A DNA stretch of 64,000 bases, from positions 1-64,000 of the forward strand of contig NZ_JAIQXX010000005.1 of NCBI RefSeq assembly GCF_021887715.1. Direction: 5' to 3'. A program made the translations under genes and the position numbers. The stretch comes from Winogradskyella immobilis (GTDB taxonomy: Bacteria; Bacteroidota; Bacteroidia; Flavobacteriales; Flavobacteriaceae). Below are positions 1 through 8,272 of this stretch, piece after piece (within the stretch, counting starts at the first letter, position 1; the number at the start of each line of letters is the position of its first letter). Below the pieces are notes generated by a model that did no database searches, was not told where the DNA came from, and saw nothing but the letters and a program-made list of their open reading frames with translations.

Positions 1-257
1 CCTTGTGCGCCAGTTGCTCCAGTGGCACCTGTAGCACCATCTTGTCCATCTTGACCATTCTGTCCAGCAGGACCTTGTGGTCCGATTTCACCTTGTGGTC
101 CTTGTGCACCAGTAGCACCTGTTGCACCATCAGCACCAGCAGCACCAGCAGGACCTTGTGGTCCGATTTCACCTTGCGGTCCTTGTGCGCCGGTAGCACC
201 TGTTGCGCCGTCTTGTCCAGCAGGACCTTGCGGTCCAATTTCCCCTTGCGGTCCGGC
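1..257 (-). repeat. Tandem Gly-X-Y coding repeat
   Basis: This DNA codes for collagen triplets. It contains about three near-copies of a block of 60-80 bases encoding [13 protein letters not shown] followed by a [16 protein letters not shown] stretch. The copies are so alike at DNA level that length change by recombination is likely. The array continues past the window edge. Confidence 0.8.
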
Positions 258-719
258 AATGGTTGGAAGTGTTACAGTACCTCCATTACTAAGAGATAGA
301 TTCAGTCCTTGAATAGATAAATTTTGCAATTCATTTGTAGGATCTGAATCAGGATCGTTAATATTTATATTAGTTGTAGTCCCAATTTCATTAGTGTAAG
401 TATATGTGCCATCTGAATTTAATACAAAACTGGTTACAGTCTCATTTGACATAACATCAACGCAAAGGCTAACCCAAGCATTGTTTCTGAACTGAAAAAG
501 ACAATTTTCATCAGTATTATATACCAAAGCTCCGTTAAGAGGAGTTATCGCATTCATTTGAGTATTTGTTAGCCTAGTGACGACAAGAACTTTATCGGAA
601 CTTTCAAGCTCTAATAATGAGTTTTGATTGATAAGATTAGGATTAGATCCTACCTTAACTTGACTATACGAAAAAAAAGATAAGCTTAAAAATATAAGAA
701 ATAGAGATAACTTCTTCAT
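1..719 (-). CDS. Exported collagen-like repeat protein (3' part cut by window edge)
   Basis: The reading frame opens at 719 with an [14 protein letters not shown] signal peptide ending near SYSQV and stays open to the window edge (239 codons visible). Residues up to about 150 form an N-terminal region of the kind found on Bacteroidetes surface proteins ('Gly-Ala-Leu-Val-Tyr-Asn' segment). From about position 257 leftward the protein becomes uninterrupted Gly-X-Y triplets, with near-identical blocks built on [13 protein letters not shown] and [10 protein letters not shown]. Such triplets are known to form bacterial collagen-like triple helices, so a surface or secreted fibrous protein is inferred. 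The C-terminus, and any sorting domain, lies outside the window. A TATTTTTG motif at 759-766 on the minus strand may be its promoter. Confidence 0.85.
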   Translation of the reverse strand, partial: MKKLSLFLIFLSLSFFSYSQVKVGSNPNLINQNSLLELESSDKVLVVTRLTNTQMNAITPLNGALVYNTDENCLFQFRNNAWVSLCVDVMSNETVTSFVLNSDGTYTYTNEIGTTTNININDPDSDPTNELQNLSIQGLNLSLSNGGTVTLPTIAGPQGEIGPQGPAGQDGATGATGAQGPQGEIGPQGPAGAAGADGATGATGAQGPQGEIGPQGPAGQNGQDGQDGATGATGATGAQ

Positions 720-758
720 AACTAATAGGGTTTATTATAAAGTTTAGACACAAAGGCG

Positions 759-766
759 CAAAAATA
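759..766 (-). promoter_or_regulatory. Candidate -7 element for the collagen-like gene
   Basis: The minus strand reads TATTTTTG, which fits the Bacteroidetes -7 consensus TAnnTTTG, 39 bases upstream of the start at 719. No convincing -33 TTG is seen at the usual spacing. Confidence 0.35.
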
Positions 767-917
767 GTCACATAAAACGAATTATTTTAAAATGTTTTTC
801 AGGTGACAAAAAAATTACAATAGAATAGAATTTTAATAAAAATATTAATAAAAATATAATTTTTTAACTAAAAATATCATTCTTTATAGTGTTGTAAAAT
901 TAAATATAAGTTAATAT

Positions 918-1631
918 TTAAAGACGATTTAAAAGCTCTAAATTAGAATTTGTAGCGATTTCATAAGGAGTTTTATTGTATTCAAAAATGCGAGCTTTTA
1001 AATTGCCTTTAAGTGTTATTGAACTTCCTTTTACTTCAAGCCAACTGCCTTCTCTAAGTCCAATAACAGGTTGTGTATTAAACTTATGAAATTCTTTAAT
1101 ACGAGTTTCTCTAGTTTCCCCCATATGTTTACTATTAGTAATAGGATCTAAATAATGCGGATTAATATTAAAAGGAACTAAACCTAATGTTTTAAAACTA
1201 GGAGGATAGACAATAGGCATATCATTAGTAGTATGCATTGTTAAACCACAAATATTACTACCAGCGCTAGTACCAAGATATGGAGTTCCTTCTTTAACAA
1301 CATTAGATATGGTTTTTAGTAAATTGTTTGTATAAAGTTGATTTACTAATACAAATGTATTTCCGCCTCCTGTAAAAATGCCTTTAGCGTTTTTAAGAGC
1401 TGCTTTAGGGTCTTTAAATTCATGAAGGCCTTTTACAGATTTACCAATAGTTTTAAAAGCTTTTTTTGCAATATCCGTATATGCGTTGTGTGATATTCCG
1501 CTTGGCCTGGCATAAGGAATAAAAATAATTTCGTCTGTGTTTTTATAAAGTACTTCTAGGGATTCTAAAATGTATTCTAGGTATCCACTTCCATGAACAG
1601 TAGATGTACTTGCTATAATGATATTTTTCAA
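918..1631 (-). CDS. pepE: Alpha-aspartyl dipeptidase PepE (peptidase family S51)
   Basis: This 237-residue cytoplasmic serine peptidase should cleave dipeptides with N-terminal aspartate. The nucleophile Ser122 sits in GTSAGSN, and Asp137 and His159 (in NPHYLDP) fall where the E. coli PepE triad (S120, D135, H157) would align. The TGGGNTF turn before the nucleophile is also typical. The length matches the family (about 230 residues). It stands alone: the 198-base gap to the collagen-like gene is very AT-rich and shows nothing except that gene's possible promoter. Confidence 0.93.
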   Translation of the reverse strand: MKNIIIASTSTVHGSGYLEYILESLEVLYKNTDEIIFIPYARPSGISHNAYTDIAKKAFKTIGKSVKGLHEFKDPKAALKNAKGIFTGGGNTFVLVNQLYTNNLLKTISNVVKEGTPYLGTSAGSNICGLTMHTTNDMPIVYPPSFKTLGLVPFNINPHYLDPITNSKHMGETRETRIKEFHKFNTQPVIGLREGSWLEVKGSSITLKGNLKARIFEYNKTPYEIATNSNLELLNRL

Positions 1632-1749
1632 ACTGATTTTTTTGTAAATTTAGGTAATTGACGAGTTTAACAAAAATTTACCACCGCATTGACAAGTTAT
1701 TAAGATTAGAAAAACGAACTTTATGACGCTAACAAAACCACACAACCTA

Positions 1750-2526
1750 ATGAAACAGCATTTACTTTTTATTGCTCTATTTTTTTCAATAGGTTTTATT
1801 AGTGCACAAAACATAGAGAGGATTGAAATTTCTGGACGTATAGTCATTGCCACCGAAGAGAAAGAAGGTATTACGGTTTTTAATGAAAGTTCAAACCGAG
1901 GAACTGTTACTGACGAGAAAGGAGCGTTTACAATAGAAGTTGCATTAAATGAAACATTAGTTTTTTCTGCATTACAATTTAAAAAGTTTAAAATTACTAT
2001 TGATGAACGTATCATAGACTCTAAAAAAGTTTTAGTTCAGTTAGTTGAAAAAATAAATCGATTAGATGAAGTAATAATATTACCCTACGATTTGTCAGGA
2101 AATTTAAATGTTGATCTTGAAGCCGTCAGAACCTATAATGTAGATATAGATAAAATATATATTGGCATTCAAGATTTAGACGATTATAATTTTACTGAAG
2201 ATTACTTGTCTAAAATTAATAACCCTTTAGTTGAAAACAGATTACTGTATGGGTTAAATATTGTAAATATAGTAGGCCTATTTGTTAGGCAGAATGATAA
2301 ATTAGATAAGAATAGACCTGAAGCAAGCGAACTTACTAAACGTTTTACACCCAATTATTTATTGACATATCTCAATATACCTACAGATAGATCTGAAGCA
2401 TTTATAGATTTTGTAGAATCTAAAACTTTTGATCAATCACTTTTAAATAAGAATAAAGAATTACAACTTTTAGAGCATTTACTTTCTGAAAGTAAATTGT
2501 TTTTAGAATTTGAAAGTGAAAATTAA
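1750..2526 (+). CDS. Exported CarboxypepD_reg-like protein, paralogue 1
   Basis: Start chosen at 1750 because MKQHLLFIALFFSIGFISAQ is a clean signal peptide; an in-frame ATG at 1723 would add nine hydrophilic residues before it. After the signal peptide comes an approximately 85-residue beta-rich segment (GRIVIATEEKEGITVFNES ... GTVTDEKGAF) that resembles the carboxypeptidase-like regulatory domain found at the N-terminus of TonB-dependent receptors. The rest is charged and probably helical, with no domain recognised. The next paralogue starts 17 bases before this gene ends, so the three are probably co-transcribed. Function unknown; a periplasmic or surface-exposed role is inferred. Confidence 0.8.
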   Translation: MKQHLLFIALFFSIGFISAQNIERIEISGRIVIATEEKEGITVFNESSNRGTVTDEKGAFTIEVALNETLVFSALQFKKFKITIDERIIDSKKVLVQLVEKINRLDEVIILPYDLSGNLNVDLEAVRTYNVDIDKIYIGIQDLDDYNFTEDYLSKINNPLVENRLLYGLNIVNIVGLFVRQNDKLDKNRPEASELTKRFTPNYLLTYLNIPTDRSEAFIDFVESKTFDQSLLNKNKELQLLEHLLSESKLFLEFESEN

Positions 2527-3292
2527 TAAAACGTTATTTCTTGTTTGTGCTTTATTCTTTAATTGGTTTGTTACTGCCCAATTAAAAACACTTAAAGGCA
2601 AAGTTGTTGCTGATGATGATGTAGAAAATATACACGTACTTAATAAATCAGCCTTAAAGTTTACAACAACAAATACAGATGGAACTTTTGAAATTTTAGT
2701 TAAAGTAACAGACACTTTAACAATTTCTAGTCTTAAATATCAATTAGAAGAGGTTGTTATTACCACAGAAATTCTTAATATAGGTTATATTCAAGTAAGT
2801 TTAACTGAGAAAGTTAATCAGTTAGATCAAGTTGTTATAGGCAAAATTTTAACAGGAAATCTAGATTCAGATATCAATAATTTAGATGTTAAGACAGATA
2901 TTAATTTTTATGATTTAGGTATTCCTGGTTATACAGGGAAATTGCCTACTTTGGCTGAAAGAAAACTAATTGCGGCTACAGGTAGTGGTGGTGGCGTTTC
3001 TATTGTGGGCCTAATAAATGCAATAACAGGTAAGACAAAATATTATAAATCTTTAGTAAAATTAGAAAGGAGAGAACGTTGCTTAAATCAATTAAAAGAT
3101 GCTTATTCTGAGTCTATTTTTGAAAATAAAAAAATGGTAGACTCACTAAAATTACAATATTTTGAATATGCGGCTGACGATTCTAATTTTGAATCTATCT
3201 GCAAAGAGAAAGGGTCATTGAATCAATTAGAATTTTTAATACAAAAATTAAAAGACTTCAAAATTCAAATTAAGTCTAAAGATGAAGATTAA
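2510..3292 (+). CDS. Exported CarboxypepD_reg-like protein, paralogue 2
   Basis: 260 residues with a signal peptide ending at VTAQ, followed by the block LKTLKGKVVADDDVENIHVL that is closely shared with the next gene. Like its neighbours it has a regulatory-domain-like beta segment with the turn TTTNTDGTFEI, then a segment with YDLGIPGYTGK, then a basic and acidic helical tail containing two cysteines (RRERCLNQL and ESICKE) conserved in paralogue 3. It overlaps both neighbours (17 and 11 bases), which argues for translational coupling. No function can be assigned; the conserved cysteines could form a disulfide in the periplasm. Confidence 0.8.
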   Translation: MKVKINKTLFLVCALFFNWFVTAQLKTLKGKVVADDDVENIHVLNKSALKFTTTNTDGTFEILVKVTDTLTISSLKYQLEEVVITTEILNIGYIQVSLTEKVNQLDQVVIGKILTGNLDSDINNLDVKTDINFYDLGIPGYTGKLPTLAERKLIAATGSGGGVSIVGLINAITGKTKYYKSLVKLERRERCLNQLKDAYSESIFENKKMVDSLKLQYFEYAADDSNFESICKEKGSLNQLEFLIQKLKDFKIQIKSKDED

Positions 3293-4079
3293 TCGGTCAT
3301 TATTTATAATACTCATATGCTTTTTAAGCGGATTTGCGTCTGCCCAATTAAAAACATTAAAAGGCAAAGTTATAGCTAATGAAGAAGTAGAAGGCATACA
3401 CATACTTAATAAAACAGCTTTAAAATATACGGTAACAGATACGGATGGTTCTTTTGAAATTTTAGCAAAAGTATCAGATTCATTGATGATTTCGAGTTTA
3501 AAATATATACATAAAACTATTATTGTAACTAAATCGATGATTGATTTAGGTTTTTTAGAAGTTGCATTAGATGAGCGTGTTACTGAGCTTGATGAAGTTA
3601 TAGTAGGACGATTTTTTACAGGAAATTTAAACTCAGATATAAAAAACACAGAAATAAAAGAGGAACTTAATTTTTACGACTTAGGGATTCCAGGATATAC
3701 AGGTAAACCTTTAACGCAAAACGAGCGAAAACTACATGATGCAGATTCAGGACCATGGGGAAGTATCGGTTTAGGATTTAGTGTTAACTTTCATAAGTTA
3801 CTTAATAGAGTTAGTGGAAGAACTAAAAAATTAAGAGAGATCGTAAGATTAGATGCAAATGAAAAATGTGTTCGGCGTATGCGAGATCATTATCAAGATA
3901 TTATTTTTCAGAAAGAAGTTTTAGCAGATTCTTTAAAAACAGATTATTTTTATTTTTGCTCAGACGATGCTAATTTTGACGAAATCTGTAAAATTGATAA
4001 TGGAGTAGTGACTTTAGAATTTTTACAAAAAAAATTAAAAGCATATATGGCAAATCGTAATTCTACAGATAATGATTAA
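3282..4079 (+). CDS. Exported CarboxypepD_reg-like protein, paralogue 3
   Basis: 265 residues: signal peptide (FLSGFASAQ), then LKTLKGKVIANEEVEGIHIL and VTDTDGSFEI as in paralogue 2, then the shared YDLGIPGYTGK motif and a helical C-terminal part with cysteines in NEKCVRR and DEICK. Its start lies 11 bases inside paralogue 2. Paralogues 2 and 3 are clearly closer to each other than to paralogue 1, so the cluster looks like two successive tandem duplications. The next gene follows after 43 bases. Confidence 0.8.
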   Translation: MKINRSLFIILICFLSGFASAQLKTLKGKVIANEEVEGIHILNKTALKYTVTDTDGSFEILAKVSDSLMISSLKYIHKTIIVTKSMIDLGFLEVALDERVTELDEVIVGRFFTGNLNSDIKNTEIKEELNFYDLGIPGYTGKPLTQNERKLHDADSGPWGSIGLGFSVNFHKLLNRVSGRTKKLREIVRLDANEKCVRRMRDHYQDIIFQKEVLADSLKTDYFYFCSDDANFDEICKIDNGVVTLEFLQKKLKAYMANRNSTDND

Positions 4080-4122
4080 GAGTGGAATGCTTTTTGAATA
4101 ATTAAAGAATTAAAAGAAACAA

Positions 4123-4626
4123 ATGAAATTAAAATATATAATTGTTCTATTACTTGCATTTCCGATGTTGACAGCAACAACAGTCCATAAATACTATGTA
4201 AGCGTTACCAAAATAGAATATGTAAAAGAAAAAAAGTCAGTACAAATTATTAGTCAAATATTTATTGACGATTTTGAAAAACTACTTCGAGAACGTTATG
4301 ATGAGTCTATAGAATTAGCCACAGGGAAAGAACCAAAAGAGTTAGACGATTATATAGAAAGATATCTTAAAGGCAAGTTTAAACTTAAAATAAATGCTAA
4401 AAACATAGACTATAAATATTTAGGTAAAGAATATAAAGAGGATATTGTCTACTGCTATCTCGAAATCGAAAATATCTCAGAAGTTAAAACTATAGAAATC
4501 ACTAATGATCTTCTATTCGATGTCTTTGAAGAACAGCAAAATATTGTAAGAACAGAAATTAACGGTAAGAAGAAGAGTTTTTTACTAATTCCGCAGAATA
4601 ATATAGGTGTGTTAAACTTTGACTAA
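4123..4626 (+). CDS. DUF6702 family exported protein
   Basis: 167 residues. A signal peptide (MKLKYIIVLLLAFPMLTA) precedes HKYYVSVTKIEY, the characteristic opening of a Bacteroidetes family of unknown function that commonly sits next to M1 metallopeptidase genes, as here. The rest is a beta-rich domain with FIDDFEKLL and a conserved acidic patch. It lies 63 bases upstream of the M1 peptidase on the same strand; a shared exported role with that peptidase is inferred from position only. Confidence 0.75.
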   Translation: MKLKYIIVLLLAFPMLTATTVHKYYVSVTKIEYVKEKKSVQIISQIFIDDFEKLLRERYDESIELATGKEPKELDDYIERYLKGKFKLKINAKNIDYKYLGKEYKEDIVYCYLEIENISEVKTIEITNDLLFDVFEEQQNIVRTEINGKKKSFLLIPQNNIGVLNFD

Positions 4627-4689
4627 AAGTCTTTGTAAACGCATCAAATTTGCTACTTTAGGCATCATTTTTTAACACTAAACTTAATT

Positions 4690-6987
4690 ATGAAAATTTT
4701 CAAGTATTTTTTATTGGCATTTCTTTTTGTGTCAGTAGGTGCATTTGCGCAAGACCAAGCAGCTGATGCCAAGCCACAAGGCCACACTAACAACAACAAA
4801 TTCAAGCAATTGTATGATGAGTTTGCAACGCCTAATATGTTTCGTACAGGATCTGGAGCACCAGGACCAGCATATTACCAACAGCAAGCAGATTACAAAA
4901 TGGATATTGAAATTGATGATGATAAGGCAAGGTTACATGGTAATGAAACCATTACTTACACAAACAATTCGCCAGATGAATTAAAATATCTTTGGGTACA
5001 ACTCGATCAAAATATGCGTGCTAGAGATTCAAAAAGTCCATTAATTAATAGCTCTGGTATTGGTCCAGCAACTACAGCTGCTAATGCAACAACCTCTTAT
5101 TTAAAAGAACGTTTTGATGGTGGTTTTAATATAGAATCGGTTACAGATACTAATGGTAAACCATTACAGCATATGATTAACCGTACTATGATGCGTGTTG
5201 AGTTGCCAAAGGCTATGAATACTGGGGATAAATTTTCTTTTAGCATTAAATGGTGGTATAACATCAATGACCATGTTAAAGATGGCGGACGTTCTGGTTA
5301 CGAATATTTTCCTGAAAATGATAATAGAATTTATGTAATGGCGCAATTCTATCCACGTATGGCTGTCTATAATGATGTAGAAGGATGGCAGAATTCTCAG
5401 TTTTGGGGACGTGATGAATTTGCATTACCATTTGGTAATTTCGATGTTAACATTACAGTGCCAGCAGATCATATTTTAGATGGTACAGGTTACTTAACTA
5501 ATAGAGAAGAAGTTTTTACTAAAACGATGATGGATCGTTATAATAAAGCTAAAAAAACTTTCGATAAGCCAGTTATTATTGTAACACAAGAAGAAGCTGA
5601 GAAAACAGAAAAGAAGAAAAGTAAAGATAAAAAGACATGGAAATTATCTGCACAAATGGTGCGTGATTTTGGTTTTGCAACATCTCGTAAATTCATTTGG
5701 GATATGATGGCCGTTAAGGTAGGAGATCAAGATGTAATGGCTGTTTCTATGTATTCTAAAGAAGGAAATCCATTATGGGAGCAATGGTCAACACGCACAG
5801 TAGCTAGTACATTAGAGTCTTATTCTCGTATGACGTTTGATTATCCTTATCATAAAGCAATTTCAGTACATGCGCCAATGGGTATGGAGTATCCAATGAT
5901 TTGTTATAATTTTGGACGTCCAAATGCAGATGGAACTTATTCAGACCGAGTTAAATTTGGAATGATTGGAGTGATTATCCACGAAGTTGGACATAACTTC
6001 TTTCCGATGATTGTAAATAGTGATGAGCGTCAATGGACATGGATGGATGAAGGTTTAAATACATTTGTTCAGTATGTAGCAGAACAAGATTTTGGTGAAA
6101 AATACCCTCAAGTTTTACCAGAAGGAGCAACTAAGTATCCATCGCGTCGTGGACCTGCAAGAAATATTGTAAGATATATGGGAGGCAATCAAGATTTTAT
6201 TGCGCCTATTATGACTAAAGGTTTAAATACCTATCAATTTGGTAGTAACGCATATTCTAAACCAGCAACAGGTTTAAATATTCTACGTGAAACTATTATG
6301 GGTCGTGATTTGTTTGACTATTCATTTAGAGAATATGCAAACCGTTGGAAGTTTAAGCACCCAACCCCAGAAGATTTCTTCCGTACTATGGAAGATGCAT
6401 CTGCAGTAGATTTAGATTGGTTTTGGAGAGGATGGTTTTATACTACGGACTATACAGATATAGCTGTTAGTGAGGTAAAGAAATTTGCAATAACAACAAC
6501 TCCTAGTGAAGATGGTAAAAGAATGGCAGATCGTTTCCGTTTAGATCCTAAAAGTTTAGTTTATTTTGTAGAAGAAGGAAAAGATGGTTATGATGAAGCA
6601 AGCAAAAATGCAAACGGCTTAGAAGGTTTACCAACGGTAAAAGAATACATTATGGATAACTTTACGGCTGAAGAACGTAAAGACCTAAAGTCTCCTAAAT
6701 ACTTCTATCAAGTTACTTTTGAGAAACCTGGCGGATTAGTAATGCCTTTAATTGTTCAGTACGAGTATGCAGATGGTACAAAGGAAAAGATTACATATCC
6801 AGCTCAAATATGGAGATTAAATGATAATAGAGCAAGTAAATCTATAGCTAGTGAAAAAGAAATCGTTTCAATAACTGTAGATCCAGATTTAGAAACGGCA
6901 GATGTAGATGTTACTAATAACTCTTGGCCAAAAGAAGTAAAACAAAGTGATTTTGATGCGTTTAAAAACAGATCAAAAGACGACTAA
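4690..6987 (+). CDS. Exported M1 family zinc metallopeptidase
   Basis: 765 residues with a signal peptide (MKIFKYFLLAFLFVSVGAFAQ). The zinc-binding motif H431-E-x-x-H435 is followed after 18 residues by the third ligand Glu454 in WMDEGLNTF, the exact M1 (gluzincin) spacing. The N-terminal half is the beta-sandwich typical of aminopeptidase N relatives. The C-terminal 250 residues contain many charged repeats and a beta domain with no recognised sorting signal. It probably acts as a periplasmic or cell-surface aminopeptidase. It is followed by a strong terminator at 7004-7035, so it closes the 1750-6987 transcription unit. Confidence 0.92.
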   Translation: MKIFKYFLLAFLFVSVGAFAQDQAADAKPQGHTNNNKFKQLYDEFATPNMFRTGSGAPGPAYYQQQADYKMDIEIDDDKARLHGNETITYTNNSPDELKYLWVQLDQNMRARDSKSPLINSSGIGPATTAANATTSYLKERFDGGFNIESVTDTNGKPLQHMINRTMMRVELPKAMNTGDKFSFSIKWWYNINDHVKDGGRSGYEYFPENDNRIYVMAQFYPRMAVYNDVEGWQNSQFWGRDEFALPFGNFDVNITVPADHILDGTGYLTNREEVFTKTMMDRYNKAKKTFDKPVIIVTQEEAEKTEKKKSKDKKTWKLSAQMVRDFGFATSRKFIWDMMAVKVGDQDVMAVSMYSKEGNPLWEQWSTRTVASTLESYSRMTFDYPYHKAISVHAPMGMEYPMICYNFGRPNADGTYSDRVKFGMIGVIIHEVGHNFFPMIVNSDERQWTWMDEGLNTFVQYVAEQDFGEKYPQVLPEGATKYPSRRGPARNIVRYMGGNQDFIAPIMTKGLNTYQFGSNAYSKPATGLNILRETIMGRDLFDYSFREYANRWKFKHPTPEDFFRTMEDASAVDLDWFWRGWFYTTDYTDIAVSEVKKFAITTTPSEDGKRMADRFRLDPKSLVYFVEEGKDGYDEASKNANGLEGLPTVKEYIMDNFTAEERKDLKSPKYFYQVTFEKPGGLVMPLIVQYEYADGTKEKITYPAQIWRLNDNRASKSIASEKEIVSITVDPDLETADVDVTNNSWPKEVKQSDFDAFKNRSKDD

Positions 6988-7003
6988 TTATAATTTTGTT
7001 CAT

Positions 7004-7035
7004 AAAAAAGCCGACTTTATAGAGTCGGCTTTTTT
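7004..7035 (+). terminator. Rho-independent terminator after the M1 peptidase gene
   Basis: GCCGACT (7010-7016), loop TTATAG, AGTCGGC (7023-7029), then six T. An A-run on the other side would let it work in both directions. Confidence 0.9.
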
Positions 7036-7053
7036 ATTATCCAAAAGTCAACC

Positions 7054-7061
7054 TATATTTG
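7054..7061 (+). promoter_or_regulatory. Candidate -7 element for tatA, four bases before the GTG start
   Basis: TATATTTG fits TAnnTTTG. Its end is only four bases from the start codon at 7066, so transcription would begin at or within the start codon. Confidence 0.45.
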
Positions 7062-7065
7062 CAAA

Positions 7066-7356
7066 GTGATATTTAAACCCACATTATTATTTATCGGAGG
7101 TACCGAAATTATTTTCATTCTATTTATAGTAGTTATGGTTTTTGGTGCTGATAAAATTCCTGAGATTGCTCGTGGTCTTGGTAAAGGAATGCGTCAACTT
7201 AAAGATGCTACTAATGATATTAAAAATGAAGTCACAAAAAGCGCAAAAGAACAAGGTCTCATAGATACAGATGTTACTAAAGACATTAATGATGAGATTA
7301 ATAAAGTGAGAGATGAGGTTGAAGAGTTTGCCGGATCGGTAAAACGAAAGCTATAA
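7066..7356 (+). CDS. tatA: Sec-independent protein translocase subunit TatA/TatE
   Basis: 96 residues beginning at GTG. One N-terminal membrane helix (GGTEIIFILFIVVMVFGA) is followed by the FGADKIPEIARGLGKGMRQL amphipathic helix, the hallmark of TatA, and a charged, helical tail. The protein should form the pore of the twin-arginine export system. GTG at 7066 is the only reasonable start, because the next ATG (7135) would remove most of the membrane helix. It converges on the O-methyltransferase gene with only six bases between stop codons. tatC is not in the window. Confidence 0.92.
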   Translation: MIFKPTLLFIGGTEIIFILFIVVMVFGADKIPEIARGLGKGMRQLKDATNDIKNEVTKSAKEQGLIDTDVTKDINDEINKVRDEVEEFAGSVKRKL

Positions 7357-7362
7357 CAACAG

Positions 7363-8004
7363 TTATATTTTTCTGCTAATCGTTAATCCATCTCTAATAG
7401 GTAACACAACAGTTTCTATTCTCGTATCCGTTTTAAGTAATGTATTATATTCTAAAACAGCTTTAGTAGATAGATCTTTTGGGTTTAATGATTCTACAAC
7501 TTTTCCATGCCATAATACATTATCTGAGAGAATAATACCACCTGGTTTAAGTCTATCAATGATTAAATGAAAATAATTAGAATAATTAGGTTTATCAGCA
7601 TCGATAAATACTAAGTCAAATGTTTTATTTAATGCAGGAATAATATCTAAAGCATTACCTGTATGTTGAATAATTTGATGACCATAGTCTGATCGGTCAA
7701 AATACTTTCGCTGAAAGCCTTCTAATTCTTCATTGATGTCTATAGTGTCTATAGTGCCATCTTTTTTTAGACCTTCAGCCAAGCATAATGTTGAATATCC
7801 AGTAAACGTACCTAATTCTAATATAGATTTAGGGTTAATTAATTTCGAAATCATGCTTAAAACACGTCCTTGATAAGGACCGCTAAGCATTATAGGTTGT
7901 AATACTTTTTGGTAAGTTTCTCGTGTTAATTGCTGCAATAATTCTGGTTCAGTTTCAGAATGAGCAACCACATAATTATCTATAGCTTCAGGTAGAAAAT
8001 GCAT
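7363..8004 (-). CDS. SAM-dependent O-methyltransferase (catechol OMT-like, COG4122 type)
   Basis: 213 residues of a class I methyltransferase. Motif I is LELGTFTGYST, the acidic residue after the second strand is in TIDINEE, FIDADKPNYSNYF carries the metal-binding aspartate typical of cation-dependent O-methyltransferases, and GGIILSDNVLWHG matches motif IV-VI. It is the last gene of the minus-strand run that begins with kynureninase. It could methylate a hydroxylated aromatic such as 3-hydroxykynurenine or 3-hydroxyanthranilate, but that is inference from position only; many homologues in this phylum lie outside such clusters. Confidence 0.85.
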   Translation of the reverse strand: MHFLPEAIDNYVVAHSETEPELLQQLTRETYQKVLQPIMLSGPYQGRVLSMISKLINPKSILELGTFTGYSTLCLAEGLKKDGTIDTIDINEELEGFQRKYFDRSDYGHQIIQHTGNALDIIPALNKTFDLVFIDADKPNYSNYFHLIIDRLKPGGIILSDNVLWHGKVVESLNPKDLSTKAVLEYNTLLKTDTRIETVVLPIRDGLTISRKI

Positions 8005-8033
8005 ATTTAAGTTTAGTAAAGCGTAATGAAATA

Positions 8034-8261
8034 TTAGTTTTTATCTTCTGAATTAGAAGCTTCAACCGTTGTGTCTTCTTGTTTTTTACCTCCCCTGAAA
8101 TAGAGAACAGCACCTATAATTATAAATCCAATTTTTATTGCCCAAGCAGTTGTATCTCCCCAGTTGTAGATCCATTGTAATAAAGTTGGTACACGATCAA
8201 AAAGATCTAAAACGATTGCAAGTGCTCCAAAGAAAGCAATATAACCTCCGATTTTTTTCAT
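8034..8261 (-). CDS. Small inner-membrane protein of unknown function
   Basis: 75 residues: two probable membrane helices (GGYIAFFGALAIVLDLF and AWAIKIGFIIIGAVLYF) joined by a short loop with DRVPTLLQWIYNWGD, then a hydrophilic tail. It lies 11 bases downstream of the ACMSD gene and 29 bases upstream of the O-methyltransferase on the same strand, so co-transcription is likely. No family recognised. Confidence 0.7.
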   Translation of the reverse strand: MKKIGGYIAFFGALAIVLDLFDRVPTLLQWIYNWGDTTAWAIKIGFIIIGAVLYFRGGKKQEDTTVEASNSEDKN

Positions 8262-8272
8262 AATTATAAAGT

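Noticed and set aside
3-299. Plus-strand frame rich in Cys, Ser and Thr at the left edge
   Set aside because: It is the antisense of the Gly-X-Y coding repeat; its composition follows from that repeat, and the minus strand has a signal peptide and sensible protein.
1-719. Collagen-like gene considered as a phage tail fibre
   Set aside because: It has a signal peptide and no phage structural, lysis or integrase gene is nearby.
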